Shown piece by piece: positions 10,301 to 19,477 of a stretch of 64,000 bases of DNA (positions are counted from its first letter, which is position 1; each line of letters begins with the position of its first letter). Position numbers and translations under genes: made by a program. The notes under the pieces are model-generated. The model was not told the origin of the DNA. It saw nothing but the letters and a program-made list of their open reading frames with translations, and did no database searches. The stretch is from positions 1 to 64,000 of the forward strand of contig CAKSUM010000008.1 of the NCBI GenBank assembly GCA_934501535.1, written 5' to 3'. The stretch comes from an uncultured Clostridia bacterium. GTDB taxonomy: Bacteria > Bacillota > Clostridia > UBA1381.

Positions 10301-11815
10301 ACTTATTGGGAAGTTATAAATGAGCCGAACGCATTTATGACGGGCGCCCAATATGCAGAGTACATAAAAAGAGCATATCCCATAATCAAGAAGAATGACC
10401 CGGACGGATTGGTTTGCGGATTTGCACTCTCGGGGCGAGATTGGACATGGCTTGCATCGGCATTGCAGGCTGTCAGCGCGGATTGTATGGATATAATTAC
10501 AATTCACCCGTATGACTGGGAGTTTGACCAAAATGAATTTGCCGGACTGGAACAATGGTCTACGGTATTTCGGGACAACAATTACGTAAATTCCATGAAC
10601 AGGCTTAAAACGCTGCTGGCAAAGTACGGTTTTGAGAACATACCCGTATTGTCTACCGAAGTGTCGGTAAGTTCAACGCCGCCCTCGGTTGAACATAAGG
10701 GGCTGTCATCATTAAAGGCGCAGGGTGCGGAGCTCATACAGCTTTATGCGCTTACCAAAAAGGAAGGCTATATAAATTCTTCATATTGGTACAGTCTGAT
10801 ATGTACATCGGTGAGAGGTCTTGAAGATGTTGTGGACGGCGACCGAAACGGCAATTTCGGACTTGTGGGAAATGAAAAGGACGTAGTGCCGTATGCGGCA
10901 AAACCGGCATATGCGGCAATGGCGGGATATAACAAAATGCTGACAAATGCCGAATATGTTGACTGCATAGAAAATGTCAACGATTGGTCGGGCACGCGTG
11001 CATACCGTTTCCGCAGAACCGACGGAAAACAGGTGATTGTTTTGTGGTCGGAAAACAAAGCGGAGAATGTTGCGCTTAATTTGGGAATTGACAGTGCGGA
11101 AATTTATGATAAATACACAAATAAAATAGGTGTAATGAAAGCAGACGGCGGCGTGTTCAATTTTACCTCATCATTCGAGCCGATATATATAGTCGGCGAT
11201 TTCGAGAATTTTGAAAGAGGTACGGGTACAATAACGGTTGATATCGGCAGACAGGAAAAATTGTGCGGTGATACGGCGGAATTTAATCTTGCCGATGCAA
11301 GCGGACGAAACCTGAGAATTGAAACGGAAGGAACGAAATGGGCGGAAGTTACCGAAAATACCGGTATGCAAAACGGCACCGGACGTCTCAGCGTTCAATT
11401 AATGAGCGGCGCAAGACAGGAAGAACCCGTTGATGTGTCGGTTTATGAAGGTGAGAGCCTGATTTATTACGGCAGATTGCATATTCTTGCGGGCGAGGTA
11501 AGCCTCGGAAAAGTGAAAATCAATCAAAAGGAAATATACACAATTGATGACGCGGCAAGCGGCGAACTGACAATTCCGGTGCTTATAAATAATCTGTATA
11601 AGCATGAAAGCGGCGCGGAAATACTTGTATCCTTCTATGACGCTGCGGGAAGGCTGCTGTCGGTGCAAAAGGCGAATGCGGGAGTGTTGACGAGGGGCAC
11701 GAATGAAATAAAAACTCAAATCACTGTGCCGGAATCCTGTGCGGGCATGAAGATTTATTTGTGGAAAGCAAACGGCGAAATGATTCCGCTTTGCGGCAAT
11801 TTGTATATTCAGTAG
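7328..11815 (+). CDS. Giant secreted modular glycoside hydrolase (clan GH-A-like)
   Basis: This 1495-residue protein starts with a Sec signal peptide (about 1-29, ending near ISAGAEA). Two near-identical concanavalin-like lectin modules follow (about 33-235 and 245-445). Then come an SbsA/Ig-like domain (about 447-555), a third diverged lectin module (about 560-755), a beta-sandwich and a TIM-barrel hydrolase domain (about 868-1235). The barrel carries the clan GH-A acid/base in WEVINEPN (Glu999) and a probable nucleophile in LSTEVSVSS (Glu1111), 112 residues apart. More beta-sandwich domains end the chain. I cannot assign a CAZy family; GH39- or GH5-like folds are the nearest look-alikes. 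There is no SLH or LPXTG anchor. A paralogue follows 9 bases downstream. Confidence 0.8.
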   Translation: MRKFFAMVMAFAIAVTSAGTLAPISAGAEANEKYLLNLDFDSENDASGIIGLKPNYIWVSPGGSQLSYIQYGDDSYVRFPLKEAMNLEGTDKYEIEMRFKMPYLNYRVLALSNGNPDDSRVYWGFAQGLLSLCRYGVPGGNASDMSLDDKTGIGSATSDEWRTVTITYDNGSVKLKVIDEHESGNVESETSTTLAALTGSDNFQHRPGTKYDHLLLGNLQRDEMMSVDYIRVKKTAQTDDEPTDKNSLLNLDFDSAKDASGVIGLKPSYIWVNAGESQLSYIQYGDDSYVRFPLTEAMNLEGADKYEIEMRFKMPYLNYRVLALSNGNPGAEVLAYNGFAQGFLALCRYSVPGGNASDMSLDDKTGIGSATSDEWRTVTITYDNGIVKLKVIDEHETGNIESETSTTLASLTGSDNFQHRPGTRYDHLLLGNLQRNEMMSVDYIKVTKIPAPKVNSVTVISDGTESGITADTKGFEILFNDTMDEDSLAGSVMICDADGRKVSADGTLSEDKKTYSLKLRESLAGGTEYTMKVSSTAKTMEGINLKSDYVSRFFCEDAYTLLTVNYDMSPRDIENIYGTAATVNIKEESGGNKYMSIQPNWGNSGYSLSYAMPDSDRDYAMRFDFSFEGVRTDIASVMLCEKANVRQGGENVYNQFGLVRPTEDGKFSVAGNEVAGITYEENKWYSYELNFNRSSCAMQGKIYERDNPAVCADFSFVAQHGIYGNGMPDLQYDALKFGCNGTVNIDNIILHETVDKPVKCKVTSEHTGNIFGGDDEKTLEIQLDNVMHTAADVTVSYEIIDEDGRVLKSASLSPFTMNAGENKKCAVSADVTKFGTYKIIPTVRVSADGTQSYRCGAFPFSVVNKRTDGEPLNYESGANSLAYYIETQDKWDAVKEIMQQAGIGGIRTVLSWSDVQKTKDAFVNNASYANIAYPDAVNSGINNMATLSMENAVLYGGWDKPNAPHKIGTEEAWAEWEAYVDYVSKTYKDSVTYWEVINEPNAFMTGAQYAEYIKRAYPIIKKNDPDGLVCGFALSGRDWTWLASALQAVSADCMDIITIHPYDWEFDQNEFAGLEQWSTVFRDNNYVNSMNRLKTLLAKYGFENIPVLSTEVSVSSTPPSVEHKGLSSLKAQGAELIQLYALTKKEGYINSSYWYSLICTSVRGLEDVVDGDRNGNFGLVGNEKDVVPYAAKPAYAAMAGYNKMLTNAEYVDCIENVNDWSGTRAYRFRRTDGKQVIVLWSENKAENVALNLGIDSAEIYDKYTNKIGVMKADGGVFNFTSSFEPIYIVGDFENFERGTGTITVDIGRQEKLCGDTAEFNLADASGRNLRIETEGTKWAEVTENTGMQNGTGRLSVQLMSGARQEEPVDVSVYEGESLIYYGRLHILAGEVSLGKVKINQKEIYTIDDAASGELTIPVLINNLYKHESGAEILVSFYDAAGRLLSVQKANAGVLTRGTNEIKTQITVPESCAGMKIYLWKANGEMIPLCGNLYIQ
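7424..8035 (+). repeat. Lectin-module coding repeat, copy 1 of 3
   Basis: This is a roughly 610-base segment encoding a concanavalin-like module. It is highly similar at the DNA level to 8061-8665 and 15542-16147, with long runs of identical bases through the NASDMSLDDKTGIGSATSDE region. Recent duplication or gene conversion is likely. Confidence 0.85.
8061..8665 (+). repeat. Lectin-module coding repeat, copy 2 of 3
   Basis: This is the second tandem copy of the module within the same gene. It shares the insertion-bearing variant (VLAYNGFAQGF) with copy 3 rather than with copy 1 (RVYWGFAQGL), which suggests exchange between the two genes. Confidence 0.85.
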
Positions 11816-11824
11816 GAGGAAAAA

Positions 11825-14800
11825 ATGAAATTTTTCAAAAAATTACCGATTTTCATAATATCGGCGGCAATGGCAGCGTCAGCGCTGCCGGCAGCCGCGG
11901 CGGAAGAAACGGTTACTGTGCCGCATAAAGAAGGAACATATTTAATAGAAGATTTTGAAGGCGATGTTCCGAAGATAAAAACATTTTACGGCGCAACCCC
12001 GGAATATGCGGTTAAGACAGAAAAAAACGGGAACAAATATCTTGAACTTATATCAAATTGGGGGCATGCCGGGTGGCAGCTTTACGAGCCGCTGCAATCG
12101 GGTTCGGACTATGTTGTGAAATTTGATTTTTCCTTGGAGGGTGCAAGAACCGATATCCCGTCAATCATGCTTTGCGAAATCGATAAGCATCAGAATGTTT
12201 CGGATCAGTTTTATCATCATTTCGGATTGGTAAGACCTACCGAAACAGGCGGGATTTCGGTCGCCGGTACTGATATACCGGATATAAGTTTTGCGGACGG
12301 AACGTGGTACTCATATGAGATATCATTTAATCAGAAATCCGGCAAAATTAAGGGTAAGATATCCCAAAGGGACAATAGCGAAATTTTCAGCGAGTTTGAA
12401 TTTACCGCGACAGACTTTATTTACGGAAACGGCTTGCCGCGTGCGCTGAATTATGACGGATTTAAGGTGTGCTGCAAAGGTACATATCGGCTTGACAATA
12501 TCGAGATACGCGAATCGACGGAAATTCCGATTGAAATAAAAACGACAACGCAGCACCCGGGAAATATTTTCGGCGGGAATGACGAAAAAACTTTTGATGT
12601 CACGGTAAGAAACAAGCTGTCCGACGGGATAAGCGCCGAGGTCGGATATATAATAACCGACGAAGAAGGCAGGACTGTTGAGACGGGAGATGCGCAGAAT
12701 GTCAGCATTGACGCGAATAAGACGGAAGGCTATTCCGTCCGGCTGAATTCGACGCGGGCATACGGTACATATAAAATTCTGTTCACTGCAAAAGTTACGC
12801 AAGCGGACGGTACCGAAAAGGAAGTACAGAGCGTGCCTTTTCATTTTTCAATCGTAAATAAAAAGGCGGCGGGCGAACCGATAAATCTAAAGACACAAAC
12901 CGGTACATTGGAGTATTACGTTACCTCAAAGGAAACGTGGGAAAAAATGAAAACAATAGCAACGGACGCCGGTATCGGCGGTTTGCGGTTTGACTACAGA
13001 TGGGGACATTTTCAGTATAATAAGAACAGTGTTCTTGAAAACGGTACGGCAGATACACTTTTTGCCGATTATGCCGCGCCCGATATGATTGAAAGCGGAA
13101 TGCAGCTTATGGCGATAATAGATATGGGTAATCCGTACATACATAACGGCTGGTATGAGCCGTATGCGCCGCATCAGTTTACCGATGAAAAACAGCAGGA
13201 GGCGGAATGGGCAATATGGGAGGGCTACGTTGACTGGCTCACCAAAACATACAAGGACAGCGTAACATACTGGGAAATTATAAACGAACCGAACGCCTTT
13301 ATGACGGGCGCCCAATATGCGGAATATGTAAAACGGGCGTATCCGATTATAAAAAAGAATGACCCGGACGGAATTGTATGTACATTTGCATTGTCGGGTG
13401 TGGATTTGGCATGGTTTGAGGAAACCTTTAAGGTAATCGGTACGCAATATATGGACGCGATAACCGTTCACCCGTATGACTGGGGTGTAAGCGGTGAACT
13501 GCTCGGCTTGGATAATTGGTCCAAAATTCTGCGGGACCAGGTTACTATGGACAGAATTGACGCTCTGCGGAGTCTGGTGGACCGTTACGGCGGCGAAAAC
13601 CTCAAGTTTTTACTGACGGAAATAGGAACGAGTTCAACGCCGGACAGAAAAAATTCCCTCGGCTTGCAGTCGATGAAGATGCAGGCGGCAGAGGTTACGC
13701 AGCTGTTTGCTATGATGGGCACGCGTGATGATGTTATTGCGCCGTACTGGTATTCATATATTATGACGACCCAGCGCGGCTCGGACGATACTGTCCCGGG
13801 CGACAGAAACGCAAACTTCGGTATGATCGGTAACGAGCTGGACAATGTACCGTTTGCGGCAAAACCCGCATATGTTGCGCTTGCGGGATATAACAAAATG
13901 CTGACGAATGCGGAATATGTCGACGGTATCGAGGACATAAAGGACGATAATCTGACGGGAACGCGTGCATATCGTTATCGGCGGCAGGACGGAAAACAGG
14001 TGATAGTGCTGTGGACGGAATACGGTGCGGAAAACATTGCTCTTGATTTGGGCACGGACAATGTTGAAGTATTTGATATTTACACAAACAGCGTAGGCGC
14101 CATGAAATCCGCCGCGGGCGTGTACAATTTTACACCAACATTCGAGCCCATGTATATTGTCGGCGATTTCGGGAAATTACAGCGTGCTGAAAGTACCGTT
14201 ACGGTAAGCGACGGGCGCATAAGGGCAGTAAAGCTTGACGCTGCGGATATTGTGATAAACGATACCGAAGGGAGAAATCTGCGTGTAGAAGCAGTCGGTA
14301 CGCCGACAGCGGTAATCACGCAAAATACGGGAATTTATAACGGCAGCGGGAGAATAAGCGTGGAAACAACTGCCGATGCGGAAGATGAAGAACCGATTGA
14401 TGTACGTATTTACGACGGCGACAACCTTGTGTATTACGGGAAATTGCATCTTATTATAAAAGATGATGCAGTAACGGTAACATATAAACTCGGCAAAGAC
14501 AAAACGGGCGCAAAAAACAGACAGGTCGTAGATGTATCGGTTACGAATCAATGTGCGGGCAAGGAATTGACAGGGACGGTCACAGCAGATTTCTCGCTTA
14601 TAGGCGGTAAAAACGAAAAGCGTACCGTTGTGGGATTGCAGCCGAAGGAGACAAAAACCGTGAGCCTTAATATTCCCAAATCTTCATCATATGTGCACTC
14701 GATTGCATCAATGCTTAATATGACGTTTGACAACGGGTACAGTACGGAGGAGAAGATTTCCATAATTGAGCCGATTGTCGCACCGTACAACACGAAAAAT

Positions 14801-15412
14801 GATATAACGGTATTTGACGGTGAGCCGACGGGGGGGTCGTGGTTTGCGGCAAATGACGCGCTTGCGTCCCAAAGTTATGAGGACTGGAAAGGTATTGCTG
14901 ATTCTTCCTTCAAAGGAACGCTGCGCTGGGACGAAAAAAATCTGTATGTTTACTGCGAGGTTACCGATGATGTGTTCCATCAGCCGTTTACCAATGCAGA
15001 TGTATGGCAGGGCGATTGTATTCAGATAGGTATTCAGTCGCCGCCGGAGCTCGGAAGAAATGAATTTTCTCTGTCGGATATAACATTTACCGAAATTGCA
15101 ATATCCAAAACAAAAAACGGGATAGAGGCGTATAAATACAGTGCACAGAACGGTTTTTCGACAGCGCTTGGTCTGACGGATAAAATTACTGCGGATATCA
15201 CCGAGAAAAACGGTAAGACGATTTATAAAATTGTGCTGCCGTGGACGGAAATTGTAGGCAGAGAGAAAGCGCAAAAGGGCGAAGAATACAGATTTAACAT
15301 AATTTACAATGATAATGACGGTTCAAGCCGCCGCGGATTTATGGAACTCAGCGAGGGTATAGGCAGCGTTAAAGACGCGTCGCGGTTTACGACTGTTAAA
15401 CTGTCTGATTAA
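11825..15412 (+). CDS. Secreted clan GH-A-like glycoside hydrolase with C-terminal CBM9-like domain
   Basis: This 1195-residue protein is a paralogue of the preceding enzyme without the two front lectin modules. It has a signal peptide (about 1-26, ending PAAAAEE), a lectin-like module (about 38-230), a beta-sandwich and a TIM barrel (about 355-715). The barrel has the acid/base WEIINEPN (Glu488) and probable nucleophile LLTEIGTSS (Glu599), 111 residues apart as in its neighbour. Beyond the barrel lie two beta domains and a C-terminal CBM9/DOMON-like domain (about 989-1195) with LRWDEKNLYVYCEVTDD and DVWQGDCIQIGI motifs, which should bind sugar. It is co-transcribed with the upstream gene at 9 bases, with an AGGAGG ribosome binding site. 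Family and substrate are unassigned. Confidence 0.8.
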   Translation: MKFFKKLPIFIISAAMAASALPAAAAEETVTVPHKEGTYLIEDFEGDVPKIKTFYGATPEYAVKTEKNGNKYLELISNWGHAGWQLYEPLQSGSDYVVKFDFSLEGARTDIPSIMLCEIDKHQNVSDQFYHHFGLVRPTETGGISVAGTDIPDISFADGTWYSYEISFNQKSGKIKGKISQRDNSEIFSEFEFTATDFIYGNGLPRALNYDGFKVCCKGTYRLDNIEIRESTEIPIEIKTTTQHPGNIFGGNDEKTFDVTVRNKLSDGISAEVGYIITDEEGRTVETGDAQNVSIDANKTEGYSVRLNSTRAYGTYKILFTAKVTQADGTEKEVQSVPFHFSIVNKKAAGEPINLKTQTGTLEYYVTSKETWEKMKTIATDAGIGGLRFDYRWGHFQYNKNSVLENGTADTLFADYAAPDMIESGMQLMAIIDMGNPYIHNGWYEPYAPHQFTDEKQQEAEWAIWEGYVDWLTKTYKDSVTYWEIINEPNAFMTGAQYAEYVKRAYPIIKKNDPDGIVCTFALSGVDLAWFEETFKVIGTQYMDAITVHPYDWGVSGELLGLDNWSKILRDQVTMDRIDALRSLVDRYGGENLKFLLTEIGTSSTPDRKNSLGLQSMKMQAAEVTQLFAMMGTRDDVIAPYWYSYIMTTQRGSDDTVPGDRNANFGMIGNELDNVPFAAKPAYVALAGYNKMLTNAEYVDGIEDIKDDNLTGTRAYRYRRQDGKQVIVLWTEYGAENIALDLGTDNVEVFDIYTNSVGAMKSAAGVYNFTPTFEPMYIVGDFGKLQRAESTVTVSDGRIRAVKLDAADIVINDTEGRNLRVEAVGTPTAVITQNTGIYNGSGRISVETTADAEDEEPIDVRIYDGDNLVYYGKLHLIIKDDAVTVTYKLGKDKTGAKNRQVVDVSVTNQCAGKELTGTVTADFSLIGGKNEKRTVVGLQPKETKTVSLNIPKSSSYVHSIASMLNMTFDNGYSTEEKISIIEPIVAPYNTKNDITVFDGEPTGGSWFAANDALASQSYEDWKGIADSSFKGTLRWDEKNLYVYCEVTDDVFHQPFTNADVWQGDCIQIGIQSPPELGRNEFSLSDITFTEIAISKTKNGIEAYKYSAQNGFSTALGLTDKITADITEKNGKTIYKIVLPWTEIVGREKAQKGEEYRFNIIYNDNDGSSRRGFMELSEGIGSVKDASRFTTVKLSD

Positions 15413-15439
15413 AGTAAAAAGTAAGAGAGGAAGATGAAA

Positions 15440-17791
15440 ATGAAAACGATAAGAAAATTAGCTGCCGTAATTATGACCGCCGCAATAGCGGTTACGTCGG
15501 CGGGAATGTTTGCGCCGATGTCGGCATCGGCAGAGGAGGAATATCTGTTAAACCTCGATTTTGACTCGGTGAATGACGCGTCGAGCGTTATCGGATTAAA
15601 ACCGAATTATATTTGGATAAACGCAGGCGGGTCGCAGCTGTCGTATATTCAGGAAGGCGACGATTCGTATGTTCGTTTCCCGTTGAAAGAGGCAATGAAT
15701 TTGGAAGGTACGGACAAATATGAAATAGAAATGCGGTTTAAAATGCCGTATCTGAATTACCGCGTACTTGCGCTGTCGAACGGAAATCCGGGGGAGGGCG
15801 TGTTAGCATATAACGGATTTGCGCAGGGATTTCTGGCGCTGTGCCGCTATGGTGTGCCGGGCGGAAATGCGTCCGATATGTCACTTGACGATAAAACAGG
15901 TATAGGCAGCGCAACATCGGACGAATGGCGTACGGTAACGATAACCTATGATAACGGCAGCGTAAATCTGAAGGTTATAGATGAGCATGAATCGGGAAAT
16001 GTTGAAAATGAAACAAGCACAACGCTTGCGGCGCTGACAGGCGGCGGAAATTTTCAGCACAGACCGGGTACAACATATGACCATTTGCTGCTCGGAAATT
16101 TACAAAGAGGCGAAATGCTGTCGCTTGATTACATAAAGGTTAAAAAGAGCAGTGTTGCCGTTCCGCGCATCAGTAATGTAACGGCAATGGCGGGAAATGT
16201 CGTGCAGGCAAATGCTTCTGTTACGACAACGGCGTTTCAAATCGAGTTCACCGTGCCGATGAATGAAACCACGCTTGCAAATGCGGTTACGCTTACGGAT
16301 AAACAGGGCAGAAATATTGCGTTAAACGGGTCGCTGTCGGCGGATAAAAAGGTTTATACCGCTGAACTCGGCGAGCAGCTGCAAAGCAGTACACTGTATA
16401 TACTGAATGTTGCGGTGTCTGCAGAATCGGAGGACGGAACGCCGCTTGCGGAAACATTTAAAAAGAATTTGTACGTTTCGAATCCAAATGCGCTTTTGGA
16501 GATAGATTTTGACAATAACGCACCGGCTCTTGAACAGCTCGGAACGGGCGGCGCCACACCGACGGGCGATATAAAAACCGACGCTGACGGAAATAAATAT
16601 ATAGAGATACAGGCAAACTTTGCAAGTGCAGGATATTCGATGTTATCGGGAATTGCGAAAGAGGACAGAGAATACCGTGTTAAATTTGATTTTGCGTCAA
16701 AAAATACAAGAACGGATTATACACTGATGCTGGTGGATAAATCCACTCTCGGCGCCGTAAGCGATGACAGTCATTATCACCAGTTCGGTCTTTTGTCCGC
16801 CGGCACAAGCGAGAACGGCGTATATTCAACGGGCGATACATATATGAAGGAATTTCGCATTAATGATACGGTGGTGCCGAATGTTGAGTATTCCGAGGAC
16901 ACATGGTTTACGTATGATTTGACATTTAACCCGGAGACGAGGGCGTTTTCGCTCACCATAACCGAGCACGGTAATGCCGAAAATACGGGAACGTTAAGCG
17001 GTACGCTTAAAGATGAAATATACGGTAAGGGAATGATGTCAAACAGAACATATGACGCTTTTAAAATAGGATATAACGGCATTGTCCGATTGGATAACAT
17101 TTTGATTGAACGCGCATCGGGAACGCCGATAATATCAAAATCGGGAATTACGTTTAGGGATAAGAACGGAAACGTTGTAACGGACTTTAATTCGGTAAGC
17201 CCCGCAACGACCGAAATTGTGCTTGATTTCAATCAGAGCATGAATGTGGCAACAGCAGACGGAAAAATAACGCTGAAGAACAAAACGACAGGATTGAATG
17301 AAAACTTCAGCATCTCGGCAGAAGGAACGGCATTGATTTTGTCGGTTGCAAATTTAACGCCGGGCGGATATTCACTGACGATTTTAAACGGAATCAAATC
17401 TGCGGCGGGAGCGGCACTTGAGGACGATTTCACATGCGATTTTACGGTATGCGATGTAAAACAAACGCTTTCGCTTGAAAAGGCGATGATCGGCGAAAAT
17501 GAAGTAAAGACGCTTGCCGAACTTGCCGACGGAAGTGCGTCGGTGGCAATTAATGCCGTAAATACGGGAACAACGCCGGAAAATTACTCAGTAATTATTG
17601 CATATTACAATGCGTCAAACAAGCTTTTGGGCGTATCGGAAGTCAAGACGACTGCGGCTGCCGGATTTGAAGGCGGAATAACCGTTCCGATTACAATTGC
17701 AAAGCCGGAAGGAACAACAAGTGCGTCAATTATGCTGTGGAAATCAGCTACAGATAACACACCGTATTCAAAAGCATTGTATTTCCGTTAA
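15440..17791 (+). CDS. Secreted lectin/Ig-like surface protein without catalytic domain
   Basis: This 783-residue protein has a signal peptide with the same AIAVTSAG core as the 7328-11815 enzyme. A concanavalin-like module (about 32-233) nearly identical to those in that enzyme follows, then an SbsA-like Ig domain, a second lectin module (about 350-560), another SbsA-like domain and a C-terminal Ig-like domain. No NEP motif or other glycosidase motif is visible, so it is probably a carbohydrate-binding or scaffold protein. The ATG at 15440 is preferred because GAGAGG lies 9 bases upstream; the ATG at 15434 would leave only 3 bases. No anchor motif is seen. Confidence 0.75.
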   Translation: MKTIRKLAAVIMTAAIAVTSAGMFAPMSASAEEEYLLNLDFDSVNDASSVIGLKPNYIWINAGGSQLSYIQEGDDSYVRFPLKEAMNLEGTDKYEIEMRFKMPYLNYRVLALSNGNPGEGVLAYNGFAQGFLALCRYGVPGGNASDMSLDDKTGIGSATSDEWRTVTITYDNGSVNLKVIDEHESGNVENETSTTLAALTGGGNFQHRPGTTYDHLLLGNLQRGEMLSLDYIKVKKSSVAVPRISNVTAMAGNVVQANASVTTTAFQIEFTVPMNETTLANAVTLTDKQGRNIALNGSLSADKKVYTAELGEQLQSSTLYILNVAVSAESEDGTPLAETFKKNLYVSNPNALLEIDFDNNAPALEQLGTGGATPTGDIKTDADGNKYIEIQANFASAGYSMLSGIAKEDREYRVKFDFASKNTRTDYTLMLVDKSTLGAVSDDSHYHQFGLLSAGTSENGVYSTGDTYMKEFRINDTVVPNVEYSEDTWFTYDLTFNPETRAFSLTITEHGNAENTGTLSGTLKDEIYGKGMMSNRTYDAFKIGYNGIVRLDNILIERASGTPIISKSGITFRDKNGNVVTDFNSVSPATTEIVLDFNQSMNVATADGKITLKNKTTGLNENFSISAEGTALILSVANLTPGGYSLTILNGIKSAAGAALEDDFTCDFTVCDVKQTLSLEKAMIGENEVKTLAELADGSASVAINAVNTGTTPENYSVIIAYYNASNKLLGVSEVKTTAAAGFEGGITVPITIAKPEGTTSASIMLWKSATDNTPYSKALYFR
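15542..16147 (+). repeat. Lectin-module coding repeat, copy 3 of 3
   Basis: This third copy of the roughly 610-base module lies in a different gene from copies 1 and 2 and about 7 kb away. It remains nearly identical over long stretches. Confidence 0.85.
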
Positions 17792-17835
17792 GACGAAAAA
17801 TAAGGGCAAATATTTAAAAAATGTGGAGAAATAAT

Positions 17836-19464
17836 ATGAAAAAAATATTTTTAACAGCAATTTGCGCTCTGCTTGCGGCAGCTGCACCGGTATATGCCGA
17901 CGCAGACCGATACGCCGTAAAAAGCAATGGTGATAACATAGTAATATCCGGTACTTTGGACAAAGCGGCGGCGTATGTGACGCTGGAACTTTTGGAAGAA
18001 GGATATTCCTTCGGACAGGATTTGCCGGATAACATTAATAAATCAGATGCGATAGTGTTTTTGCAGCAACAGGAATTATCAGGCAATACCCTTGATTTTG
18101 ATTTTGAGTTTCCGTGTGACGGCGCAAGCAGAAAATTAAATGCGTCTTTAAACGGCGAGGGATTTTCCGCACCGCTTCGATTTACGGTGAATTATGTTAA
18201 AAGTTCCGATTTTAATGCTGTATATGCAGAACTTAAAAACAATTTATCAACAAAGGAAACCTTTATCTCATTTTTGGAAACGGGTAATAACGCAATGATT
18301 TTAAAGTGCGATGAACTTCCGGCGGAGGCGGACGCCGAAAAGGTTCGGGAGATTATGTATAATTCGCTGAAAGCTGCGGCGTCGGAGGTTAAAAGTGCAG
18401 ACGATACCGGTTTGATGTGGCGGCAGTCAACGCTTATTTCTCTTTTGAACGAGGGGAAAGTAACCGATATAAAAAAATATGCGAATTATCTGAATTTAAG
18501 CGATACAAGCGTATTGACATGGTATAATCACACCGTCGGGCAAACGGGCGGGGCGGAAAAGCTTACAAATCTGCTCGGCACATCAAGGCACGCGACATGC
18601 ACGGAATTTGAAACAACACTGAAAAAGGCGCTTGTGCTGACGGTTGTGCGATATCCGAACGGAGCGGCAAATATAGGTAAGGTTCTGAACGATTTTGTAT
18701 CGGTTACCGGGATAAGCCAAATCGGTGAACGGGACAAATACTCAGCATTTGCCGGAAAAGATTACAGTGATTTTGATGCATTTTTAAACGCATTTAAACA
18801 GTACAGCACCAACGCAAATAACAGCAGCGGCGGCAGCGGCGGAGGAAGCAGCGGATCGTCAAAATCCGGAAGTGTTCTTCCGGGAATAACCGCCGGAACA
18901 AATACGCAGGAAACCGTCGGAATGAAATTTATAGACCTGGACACGGTTCCGTGGGCGTATAAGGCTATTGCGACGCTTGCCGACAAAAAGATAATATCCG
19001 GAAAAAGCGACGACAGATTTGCGCCGGATAATCCGATTACGCGGGAAGAATTTGCAAAACTTTGCGTATGCATGATGCAAATGGATAACCGCGGCTATGA
19101 AAATCGGTTCAGCGATGCGGCGGAGGATAAATGGTATACAAAGTATATCAATATTGCGTTTGACGCGGGCATATGCACCGGTATCGGTGACGGCGTATTC
19201 GGCGTGGGTATGCCGATTACAAGGCAGGATATGGCAGTTATGCTTTATAACATGCTTAAAATGTCCGGGGTGCAGACGGATACAACGCCGCCCGCATTTG
19301 ACGATTGGAATGATGTAAGCGCATATGCACATGATGCGATTGCGGCACTTGTAAATAAAGGTGTGATTTCGGGTATGGGCGATAATACTTTCGCTCCGAA
19401 CTCCGCGGCTACAAGAGCACAGGCGGCGGTAATGCTATTCGGAATGACAGACAGCATAAGGTAG
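17836..19464 (+). CDS. SLH-domain surface protein
   Basis: This 542-residue secreted protein has a signal peptide (MKKIFLTAICALLAAAAPVYA), a roughly 310-residue N-terminal region of unknown fold, and a Gly/Ser-rich linker. Three S-layer homology repeats follow at about 366-415, 424-475 and 489-540, each with the FxDxxxxxWAxxAI..GxxxGxxDxxFxPxxxITRxE pattern. SLH repeats bind pyruvylated secondary wall polymer, so the protein should sit on the cell surface. The start at 17836 follows a GGAGA site; the upstream ATG at 17821 does not. Its place among the secreted hydrolases suggests a role in holding substrate or enzymes at the cell, which is inferred. Confidence 0.85.
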   Translation: MKKIFLTAICALLAAAAPVYADADRYAVKSNGDNIVISGTLDKAAAYVTLELLEEGYSFGQDLPDNINKSDAIVFLQQQELSGNTLDFDFEFPCDGASRKLNASLNGEGFSAPLRFTVNYVKSSDFNAVYAELKNNLSTKETFISFLETGNNAMILKCDELPAEADAEKVREIMYNSLKAAASEVKSADDTGLMWRQSTLISLLNEGKVTDIKKYANYLNLSDTSVLTWYNHTVGQTGGAEKLTNLLGTSRHATCTEFETTLKKALVLTVVRYPNGAANIGKVLNDFVSVTGISQIGERDKYSAFAGKDYSDFDAFLNAFKQYSTNANNSSGGSGGGSSGSSKSGSVLPGITAGTNTQETVGMKFIDLDTVPWAYKAIATLADKKIISGKSDDRFAPDNPITREEFAKLCVCMMQMDNRGYENRFSDAAEDKWYTKYINIAFDAGICTGIGDGVFGVGMPITRQDMAVMLYNMLKMSGVQTDTTPPAFDDWNDVSAYAHDAIAALVNKGVISGMGDNTFAPNSAATRAQAAVMLFGMTDSIR

Positions 19465-19477
19465 GAGGGTAGAATTA

